From: CAYHXN01 sp964360605
Lineage (GTDB): Bacteria > Patescibacteriota > Minisyncoccia > UBA6257 > WO2-44-18
Length of the DNA: 10,004 bases
Direction of reading: 5' to 3'
NCBI GenBank assembly: GCA_964360605.1
Contig: CAYHXN010000022.1
Coordinates: 1 to 10,004 of the forward strand
Shown: piece after piece, positions 6,501 through 10,004 of the stretch
Position numbering within the stretch: position 1 is the first letter of the stretch
Layout: each line of letters begins with the position of its first letter
Position numbers and translations under genes: made by a program
Notes under the pieces: generated by a model
Seen by the model: the letters and a program-made list of their open reading frames with translations, nothing else
Databases searched by the model: none
Told to the model about the DNA's origin: nothing

Positions 6501-7751
6501 TTAAATATTACTTCCCGCCACAAAGCCGGTAGTCCAACACAACTGCAAAGAATAACCGCCAGATGGACGGTCTACATTGAGCACGTCACCAACCAAATAT
6601 AGTCCGGGAATCAGCCGAGACTGCATCGTCTTGAAGTTAACCTCTTCGAGCGCCACGCCACCGGATGAGACGATCGCCTTATTCGCTCCGAGCAGACCGG
6701 AGACATTCAAGGGAACTGCCTTTAATAACGTGACTAATTTTTTTCGAGACTCAGCGCTAACACTATGATTTACCGTCTCGCCGCTTATATCTGCAATCTC
6801 TAAAAGCGCGGAAACCAGCGCGGTGGGGATGAGTTTATTCAAAACGTTTTTAAGTTTTTTATTACTCTCGCCAACTAAAAGCTCTTGGAGTTTTTTGCGA
6901 AGCAAACCGAGATCAGTCTTCGGAAAAAGATCAATCTCAATCACCACGTCGCCATATTTTAAAAGTTCGCCAATCTCTTTACTCATATTCAACACCGTTG
7001 GACCGCTGATACCAAAGTGCGTAAAGAGAAGCTTGCCGTTCACACTGTCCTGCTTTTGGCGATTTTGAAAAATCGTGAGCTTGATGTCATTGACGGTGAC
7101 ACCGCCGAGTTTTTTCGCCCATGCGTCTGAAAGTGCGACCGGCACAAGTGCGAAATCGTTTTCTATGATCGTATGTCCTAGTTTTTTAAGCCACTTGAAT
7201 CCCTCTCCGGTTGAACCAGTTTCTGGACGAGACGTGCCGCCAGTAGCCAACACGCAGGATTTCGCGATAATTTCTTTTTTATCCCTTGTTTTAATAATGA
7301 TATTTTTCGTATCCGTAACCGAAAGACCGGCGACCTCAACGCCCGTTTGTACTTTCACGCCAACCTCTTTCATATATTTAATCAACGCATCCCAGACAGA
7401 CTTCGCGCTATCTGAAACCGGAAAAATTCTACCTTCATTTTCTTCCTTCGTAGCCACATCTCTTTTGTTAAAAAATTCCAGCGCTTCTTTGACCCCGAAT
7501 TGGGAAAAGGCGGAAAAAAGGAACTGGTCATTGCCTTTATATTTTGAAACGATGGCGCGGATCTCGGGTTTATTGTTGGTTAGATTACACCGCCCGCCAC
7601 CGGTAATAAGCAGTTTCTTACCTAGACCCGGATTTTTTTCAAGCAACAAAACCGAACGGCCTCTCTCCGCCGCTCTTCCGGCCGCCATCATCCCCGCCGG
7701 TCCGCCGCCAATAACGACTACATCCCATTCGTTATTTGTTCCTCTTGGCAT
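6501..7751 (-). CDS. NAD(P)/FAD-dependent oxidoreductase, HI0933/YhiN (BaiN-like) family, 416 aa
   Basis: The N-terminal FAD-binding loop WDVVVIGGGPAGMMAAGRAA has GGGPAG at residues 15-20, and Glu38 ends the second strand. The family-defining sequence follows: GLGKKLLITGGGRCNLTN at 42-59. The C-terminal flavin motif is GGVALEEVN, then LIPGLYLVGDVLNVDRPSGGY, and a final LQLCWTTGFVAG helix. Length and motif order match full-length HI0933-like flavoproteins (roughly 400 aa). The physiological substrate of most members is unknown; names such as aminoacetone oxidase or BaiN are database labels and should not be taken as function here. The start at 7751 is supported by an extended -10 that ends 7 nt before it. 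The next gene downstream has its own promoter about 50 nt after the stop, so an operon is not required. Confidence 0.9.
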   Translation of the reverse strand: MPRGTNNEWDVVVIGGGPAGMMAAGRAAERGRSVLLLEKNPGLGKKLLITGGGRCNLTNNKPEIRAIVSKYKGNDQFLFSAFSQFGVKEALEFFNKRDVATKEENEGRIFPVSDSAKSVWDALIKYMKEVGVKVQTGVEVAGLSVTDTKNIIIKTRDKKEIIAKSCVLATGGTSRPETGSTGEGFKWLKKLGHTIIENDFALVPVALSDAWAKKLGGVTVNDIKLTIFQNRQKQDSVNGKLLFTHFGISGPTVLNMSKEIGELLKYGDVVIEIDLFPKTDLGLLRKKLQELLVGESNKKLKNVLNKLIPTALVSALLEIADISGETVNHSVSAESRKKLVTLLKAVPLNVSGLLGANKAIVSSGGVALEEVNFKTMQSRLIPGLYLVGDVLNVDRPSGGYSLQLCWTTGFVAGSNI

Positions 7752-7758
7752 TGAGGAA

Positions 7759-7767
7759 ATATTAGCA
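7759..7767 (-). promoter_or_regulatory. Extended -10 (leaderless type) of the HI0933-family gene
   Basis: TGCTAATAT: TG at 7766-7767 and TAATAT at 7759-7764, ending 7 nt before the ATG at 7751. The element is almost identical to the one before the DAO gene (TGCTAATCT). No -35 is recognisable. It lies inside the plus-strand peptide block described at 7777-7873. Confidence 0.5.
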
Positions 7768-7776
7768 CGGAAAAGT

Positions 7777-7873
7777 GAATATATTTATATACCAGATTTA
7801 AAAGAATACGCCAACGCATAAACTTACCCCACCCCGCTATTTATAGTGACCTCGCCGAACTACTCACTATTTA
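7777..7873 (+). repeat. Repeat copy 1: IYIPDL block followed by IYSDLA block
   Basis: Two short blocks recur at 9666-9770. Block B at 7777-7799 matches 9747-9769 at 19 of 23 bases; block A at 7838-7855 matches 9671-9688 at 17 of 18, and similarity resumes in CGAACTA and ACTATTT just after it. Here the order is B then A; in the other copy it is A then B. In the plus frame block B reads E-Y-IYIPDL-KEYANA-stop and block A reads IYSDLAELL. There is no start codon near either block, so this copy looks like relics or junctions of a small gene. It occupies the gap between the NYN gene and the HI0933-family gene. Confidence 0.5.
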
Positions 7874-8448
7874 CCGGCAAATTCCAGAACCTCCGAATTT
7901 CTTATAAGAATTGTGCGATTAGTTGTATAGGTTAATCCCTTGTTGGGCATCATTTCAAAACCTAGATAAATTCGCTCAACGTTTCTTTTCTTCAATTCCG
8001 CGATTGCTGGCTGTAAATCCGAATCCGAACTGCCAATAATCGCCGCTTTTAACTTTCCGTCGCAAGCCGCTGTGACCATATCAACGGCTATTTTTACATC
8101 AACACCTTTTTCTTTGAACACCAACGATTTCTTGCCACGACTATCTACTTCTATTTGTCCTCGCACTCTTCCGAATAGAGCAACCTCGAAATTTTGCTGT
8201 TGTAGGTGATTTTTTAATAACCTCTGCTCTTCGATTAACTGTTTTGATTTTTCTTCGGTGTCAGGATGCTCTTTAAGATGCGCAAAATAGAAAATAGTTT
8301 TATCGATTGCAATGTCTTTAAGTACCTTATCAAGCAAATCACGAAAATTGTAGGTATCGAATTTTGGCTTAGGTTTGTTCTCCGATTCAAATACAGCTCT
8401 GATTTTCTTAACAAAATTTTCTCCGTCTATAAATAAAATGGTCTGCAT
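7867..8448 (-). CDS. NYN (LabA/PIN-like) domain protein, putative RNase, 193 aa
   Basis: The protein is essentially one NYN domain. It has FIDGEN at residues 6-11 with the first acidic residue Asp8, KGVDVKIAVDM at 114-124 with Asp117 and Asp123, and IIGSSDSDLQPAI at 137-149 with Asp142 and Asp144. These are the acidic positions that bind metal in PIN/NYN nucleases. A charged helical segment (about 60-85, LKEHPDTEEKSKQLIEEQRLL) is inserted between the first two elements, as in LabA-like proteins. Members are thought to cleave RNA; no partner domain or antitoxin gene is adjacent on the same strand, so a toxin role is not indicated. Upstream sequence has two promoters: a proximal one with TATAAT 7 nt before the ATG, and a distal consensus promoter separated from the gene by a terminator hairpin. 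Confidence 0.85.
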   Translation of the reverse strand: MQTILFIDGENFVKKIRAVFESENKPKPKFDTYNFRDLLDKVLKDIAIDKTIFYFAHLKEHPDTEEKSKQLIEEQRLLKNHLQQQNFEVALFGRVRGQIEVDSRGKKSLVFKEKGVDVKIAVDMVTAACDGKLKAAIIGSSDSDLQPAIAELKKRNVERIYLGFEMMPNKGLTYTTNRTILIRNSEVLEFAGK

Positions 8449-8455
8449 AACAGCG

Positions 8456-8464
8456 ATTATAACA
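8456..8464 (-). promoter_or_regulatory. Extended consensus -10 (leaderless type) of the NYN gene
   Basis: TGTTATAAT is a perfect extended -10 (TATAAT at 8456-8461, TG at 8463-8464) ending 7 nt before the ATG at 8448. The -35 position falls in the terminator stem and has no match. There is no Shine-Dalgarno sequence between it and the ATG. Confidence 0.65.
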
Positions 8465-8469
8465 CAAAA

Positions 8470-8497
8470 CCCCGTCGGGCCTTGCGGCTGGACGGGG
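8470..8497 (-). terminator. Terminator/attenuator hairpin upstream of the NYN gene
   Basis: On the minus strand CCCCGTC pairs with GACGGGG, a 2x2 internal loop (CA/CC) follows, then GCC pairs with GGC around a GCAA (GNRA) loop. TTTTGTGTT follows immediately. The hairpin starts about 7 nt after the expected start site of the promoter at 8511-8538 and ends 21 nt before the NYN ATG. Confidence 0.65.
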
Positions 8498-8510
8498 CGT
8501 TTATGTATTC

Positions 8511-8538
8511 ATAATACCGTACTATCACCCTATGTCAA
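8511..8538 (-). promoter_or_regulatory. Consensus sigma70 promoter firing into a terminator
   Basis: A perfect TTGACA (8533-8538), a 16-nt spacer and TATTAT (8511-8516, 5 of 6). The predicted transcript begins near 8504 and meets the terminator hairpin (8470-8497) within a few bases. It would be either a tiny RNA of about 40-45 nt or an attenuated leader for the NYN gene. Confidence 0.6.
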
Positions 8539-8544
8539 GCCCCC

Positions 8545-8553
8545 TGTGGATAA
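8545..8553 (-). promoter_or_regulatory. DnaA box (TTATCCACA)
   Basis: A perfect match to the high-affinity DnaA consensus on the minus strand, 6 nt upstream of the TTGACA at 8533-8538. A single box; no cluster or AT-rich unwinding element that would suggest an origin. It could regulate the adjacent promoter or be a chance match. Confidence 0.35.
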
Positions 8554-8614
8554 AAATATTAGAACTAAAATTCGGGATTCTCATCCTTGCCAGAAGCTCT
8601 TAAAAATCAAGAAA

Positions 8615-8640
8615 AAATCGCCTCACGCATGAGGCGATTT
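8615..8640 (-). terminator. Intrinsic terminator overlapping the stop codon of the 107-aa gene
   Basis: A perfect 11-bp stem (AAATCGCCTCA / TGAGGCGATTT) with a 4-nt loop is followed on the minus strand by a run extending the 3' arm to TTTTTTC. The TGA stop (8623-8625) of the gene lies inside the hairpin, so a terminating ribosome would cover it. Confidence 0.85.
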
Positions 8641-8946
8641 ATTTTGGTACTTCGAAAGATTGGAGGGAACCGGATAACCATCTTTAGGAATACCCTGTTC
8701 CAGTCGTACAAGTAATGCAACGCACAGCGCTGTATTTTGCAAAAGCCGCTTCCGGAATTCAATTATTGCGTGTGGGTTAGCAGGATCAATATCATCAATC
8801 ATCTTGATGCGCTTACGAAACATCCTCCGCCACTCTTCAATACTCCAATGCGCATTATGTGCACCCCATAAAAAATCTTGCACTGCGCGTGCGGCTTTTA
8901 TAACTTCGGTGATGTGTTTCTCCTGCTTTTTTGTGACAGACCGCAT
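8623..8946 (-). CDS. Hypothetical helical protein, 107 aa
   Basis: Not recognised. The predicted structure is all helical, with a Trp-rich centre (DFLWGAHNAHWSIEEWRRMF, residues 24-43), a basic segment (RKRIK) and a hydrophobic helix (LLQNTALCVALLVRLEQ, about 68-84) too short and charged-flanked for a clear membrane span. No catalytic motif is visible. The start is well supported: AGGAGG lies 5 nt before the ATG at 8946, the best Shine-Dalgarno sequence in the window. Its promoter gives a leader of about 25 nt, unlike the leaderless neighbours. The stop codon lies inside a strong terminator, so the gene is its own unit. Translation signals and the terminator make it a confident gene of unknown role. 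Confidence 0.8.
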   Translation of the reverse strand: MRSVTKKQEKHITEVIKAARAVQDFLWGAHNAHWSIEEWRRMFRKRIKMIDDIDPANPHAIIEFRKRLLQNTALCVALLVRLEQGIPKDGYPVPSNLSKYQNKSPHA

Positions 8947-8951
8947 TATCG

Positions 8952-8957
8952 CCTCCT
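8952..8957 (-). promoter_or_regulatory. Strong Shine-Dalgarno AGGAGG
   Basis: A full AGGAGG 5 nt before the ATG at 8946. It fixes the start and shows that the organism's ribosomes are likely to use canonical anti-SD pairing for some genes, although most genes here lack any SD. Confidence 0.8.
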
Positions 8958-8973
8958 GTAACGAGCTAGCGAT

Positions 8974-9002
8974 AAAATAACAGAATAATCGCTCGGCGTA
9001 AA
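8974..9002 (-). promoter_or_regulatory. Promoter of the 107-aa gene
   Basis: TTTACG (8997-9002), a 17-nt spacer and TATTTT (8974-8979), with TGT before the -10. The extended element TGTTATTTT is identical to the one before the other SD-led gene (1466-1474). A CGGCG/CGCCG inverted repeat (8994-9010, 7-nt loop) overlaps the -35 and could be an operator. Confidence 0.5.
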
Positions 9003-9063
9003 GTGCGCCGATTTTTGGTATTGGCTCCCTTTCATCAAAACTAACTACTCCGAGCCCGCGAGA

Positions 9064-9276
9064 TTAAGACCTGTTGTTCAGGTACTTGCTGGCGATGCTT
9101 AACGCGAATGAAGGCAAGATAATGAACACTGTGGCAAAGAAAAGCTTCATTATTACTATGTGGAGAGGCGAAGCATTATTATCCCCTCCTTCGGGCAAGG
9201 TTAATACGTTCAATATCCCCATAATACCGAATGCGACCGATGAATAGATAAATATTTTTGTAGCGATTTTTTGCAT
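9064..9276 (-). CDS. Small two-TM membrane protein, 70 aa
   Basis: Two hydrophobic segments (about residues 7-27 and 40-62) flank a short acidic loop (LPEGGDNNASP). The N-terminus is basic (MQKIATK) and the C-terminus polar (SKYLNNRS). No family is recognised; small membrane proteins of this layout are common and mostly uncharacterised. The promoter is one of the best here, with a perfect TATAAT 6 nt before the ATG, so the start is secure. The gene begins 18 nt after the stop of the YdeI-like gene and its -35 overlaps that gene's last codons, so it may also be reached by read-through. Confidence 0.7.
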   Translation of the reverse strand: MQKIATKIFIYSSVAFGIMGILNVLTLPEGGDNNASPLHIVIMKLFFATVFIILPSFALSIASKYLNNRS

Positions 9277-9282
9277 AAGTTC

Positions 9283-9310
9283 ATTATATCGGTTTTAGCG
9301 ATGAGGGCAA
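9283..9310 (-). promoter_or_regulatory. Leaderless-type promoter of the two-TM protein gene
   Basis: TTGCCC (9305-9310), a 16-nt spacer and a perfect TATAAT (9283-9288), which ends 6 nt before the ATG at 9276. The -35 lies inside the last codons of the upstream YdeI-like gene, and its stop codon is in the spacer. Confidence 0.65.
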
Positions 9311-9534
9311 CCGGCCCAGCAACATGGCCGGCGCATTCCTTCTTTGAGTTCCGCGCGCGTTCTTTCTATATGTATTCTTCTAGTCTCCGGTTTTTTAACC
9401 GATTCAACCCAGCAGATCCATTCATTCCGCGCGAGCGGCGTAATATCTTCCCACGCTTCCCGCGCCGCCGGATCAGAAGTGAAAATTTTTTGTAAATCCG
9501 CCGGCACTCTATGCATCGCTCCCTTTTTAGTCAT
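9295..9534 (-). CDS. YdeI/OmpD-associated-like small protein, 79 aa
   Basis: The sequence follows the C-terminal region of the YdeI/OmpD-associated (bacteriocin-protection) family: VPADLQKIFTSDPAAREAWE, then LTPLARNEWICWVESVKKPETR-type helices (residues about 30-55) and RRIHIERTRAELKEG. Larger family members carry this as a helical domain after a DUF1905-like beta domain; here it stands alone, as in many small versions. The C-terminus RRPCCWAGCPHR has three cysteines and a histidine that could bind metal or form disulfides. Function in the family is poorly defined; the bacteriocin link comes from distant homologues only. The ATG at 9534 is supported by an extended -10 6 nt upstream. An internal ATG at 9516 (residue 7) is the alternative. 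Confidence 0.75.
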   Translation of the reverse strand: MTKKGAMHRVPADLQKIFTSDPAAREAWEDITPLARNEWICWVESVKKPETRRIHIERTRAELKEGMRRPCCWAGCPHR

Positions 9535-9540
9535 AAATTT

Positions 9541-9549
9541 ATTTTATCA
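9541..9549 (-). promoter_or_regulatory. Extended -10 (leaderless type) of the YdeI-like gene
   Basis: TGATAAAAT: TAAAAT at 9541-9546 with TG at 9548-9549, ending 6 nt before the ATG at 9534. No good -35 is present. It lies about 55 nt downstream of the terminator at 9604-9625, giving a compact insulated unit. Confidence 0.5.
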
Positions 9550-9603
9550 AATTTTGGACTACAAATTACATTTGAAACTCGTAAAAAACGCTGTAAAAGG
9601 AAA

Positions 9604-9625
9604 AACACCAGCTTTCGCTGATGTT
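9604..9625 (-). terminator. Intrinsic terminator with GAAA tetraloop
   Basis: On the minus strand AACATCAGC pairs with GCTGGTGTT (9 bp with one U-G wobble) around a GAAA loop, followed by TTTCCTTTT. The wobble makes the stem complete only in minus-strand RNA, which shows the direction. It would end transcripts coming from the methyltransferase side. Confidence 0.7.
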
Positions 9626-9665
9626 CGTCCTTCTTGGCTCAACACCGTAGAGCCTGCCTACCGGC

Positions 9666-9803
9666 ATGGTTATTTATAGTGAGCTCGCGCCTCGGCTGAT
9701 CTCGGCCGAAGCCCGAACTATTAGAACTATTTTCCAGAATAAAAATGAACGTATTTATATTCCGGATTTGGGAATAAAATGGTCAAGTTTTTCTTGCGAT
9801 TAA
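9666..9803 (+). CDS. Possible small protein, 45 aa (repeat copy 2, A then B order)
   Basis: An ATG-initiated plus-strand frame of 45 codons contains MVIYSELAPRLISAEAR, a linker, then NERIYIPDLGIKW. The same two blocks occur at 7777-7873 in the opposite order. The base differences between copies fall almost only at third codon positions of this frame: ATA/ATT, CCA/CCG, TTA/TTG, GCC/GCG are synonymous and GAC/GAG is Asp/Glu. That is the pattern expected if a peptide was conserved. No promoter or Shine-Dalgarno sequence is evident, and the last 7 codons overlap the 3' end of the methyltransferase gene on the other strand, so this may be a relic rather than a live gene. It fills most of the 248-nt gap at 9535-9782. 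Function unknown. Confidence 0.35.
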   Translation: MVIYSELAPRLISAEARTIRTIFQNKNERIYIPDLGIKWSSFSCD

Positions 9804-10004
9804 CCTCGCACTATGTTTTCTAACTAGCTTTCTATTTAATTCAGTTCGGAAAAGATGCCCCCACGCTTCTTTGTATTCAAGAATTTGCCAATCGTCATAA
9901 TAGCTCTTTAGTTCATTTTTCTTGAAAAGATGTGGACGAAATGCTTTTTTGCCAGTGTTTTTAGTTGTGTGAACCGTAATTACGTTCAATCCTCCCATTT
10001 TCGT
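9783..10004 (-). CDS. TehB-like SAM-dependent methyltransferase, C-terminal part (cut by window edge)
   Basis: The frame is open at the right edge; an internal ATG at 9998 is not the real start because the frame continues beyond it. The visible 73 codons match the C-terminal region of TehB-type class I methyltransferases: GGLNVITVHTTKN is a late beta strand, LFKKNELKSYYDDWQILEYKE contains the characteristic ELxxYYxDWxIxxYxE pattern, and ARLIARK is the final strand. The SAM-binding glycine motif lies outside the window. The family includes tellurite-resistance TehB, but most members have unknown acceptors, so tellurite resistance should not be assumed. The stop overlaps the plus-strand small frame, and transcription is probably ended by the terminator at 9604-9625. 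Confidence 0.75.
   Translation of the reverse strand, partial: TKMGGLNVITVHTTKNTGKKAFRPHLFKKNELKSYYDDWQILEYKEAWGHLFRTELNRKLVRKHSARLIARKT

Noticed and set aside
6478..6510. AT-rich inverted arms (AATATTT / AAATATT) after the HI0933-family stop codon
   Set aside because: Only 7 AT pairs with a long loop and no U-tract at the right place; expected by chance in AT-rich sequence.
7075..7821. A 248-codon plus-strand open frame antisense to the HI0933-family gene
   Set aside because: Its body is a shadow of a well-conserved flavoprotein on the minus strand. Only its last about 20 codons (the IYIPDL block) have independent interest and are reported separately.
7843..7870. Inverted repeat ATAGTGA-N14-TCACTAT at the 3' end of the NYN gene
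   Set aside because: Considered as a terminator, but it has no following T-run on either strand. One arm belongs to the repeat block A, and the other copy of that block lacks the second arm.
8545..8553. Replication origin at the DnaA box
   Set aside because: A single box, with no dnaA/dnaN genes, no box cluster and no clear unwinding element nearby.
9652..9668. Imperfect palindrome CCTGCC-TACC-GGCA-T-GG before the 45-codon frame
   Set aside because: Similar GCC-rich palindromes seem common in CPR intergenic DNA, but only one degenerate copy is present here, so no repeat family can be claimed from this window.
9344..9679. A 111-codon plus-strand frame across the YdeI-like gene and the following intergenic region
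   Set aside because: The first half is antisense to a recognisable family with its own promoter, and the second half crosses the minus-strand terminator. No start signals were seen.

Overview
The window looks like a stretch of a bacterial genome from the Candidate Phyla Radiation (Patescibacteria, probably a Parcubacteria-type lineage). This is an inference from protein flavour: small compact genes, several lineage-restricted hypotheticals, mostly single-gene transcription units, standard genetic code and an AT-leaning composition. There is no rRNA, tRNA or marker gene to fix the taxonomy. No tRNA, rRNA, CRISPR array, insertion sequence or phage gene was recognised.

Layout. All genes but one lie on the minus strand. 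From the left: the N-terminal third of an ABC-F-type ATPase (cut by the window edge); a 135-aa hypothetical; a nucleoside 2-deoxyribosyltransferase-like protein whose longest reading frame runs back through a terminator, so its start is moved to 1434; then an envelope/secreted block with a metzincin-type protease, a C39-like cysteine peptidase and a membrane-anchored SH3-YkuD L,D-transpeptidase (1539-4028). The only plus-strand gene of good confidence, a saccharopine-dehydrogenase-like oxidoreductase (4122-5288), is divergent from the transpeptidase and converges with a 24-nt overlap on a DAO-family FAD oxidoreductase. A second flavoprotein (HI0933/YhiN family) follows. The right-hand quarter is accessory: a NYN/LabA-type putative RNase, a helical hypothetical, a two-TM small membrane protein, a YdeI-like small protein and the C-terminus of a TehB-like methyltransferase.

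Regulatory architecture is the most striking aspect. For seven genes (nine if two weaker cases are counted) a recognisable -10 hexamer, often extended (TGn) and in three cases with a -35 at 16-17 nt, ends only 6-9 nt before the ATG. The mRNA should then start at or next to the start codon (leaderless). Two genes, 892-1434 and 8623-8946, instead carry a Shine-Dalgarno sequence and a roughly 20-30 nt leader, and both use the same extended -10, TGTTATTTT. Terminators with compact loops (two of them GNRA on the transcribed strand) separate several units.

Other unexplained structure: two dispersed copies of sequence blocks encoding IYS(D/E)LA and E-x-IYIPDL (7777-7873 and 9666-9770). Nearly all of their differences are synonymous or conservative in one plus-strand frame, which suggests an undescribed small protein family or its relics. 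There is also a consensus promoter (TTGACA/TATTAT) beside a perfect DnaA box that fires directly into a terminator hairpin upstream of the NYN gene.
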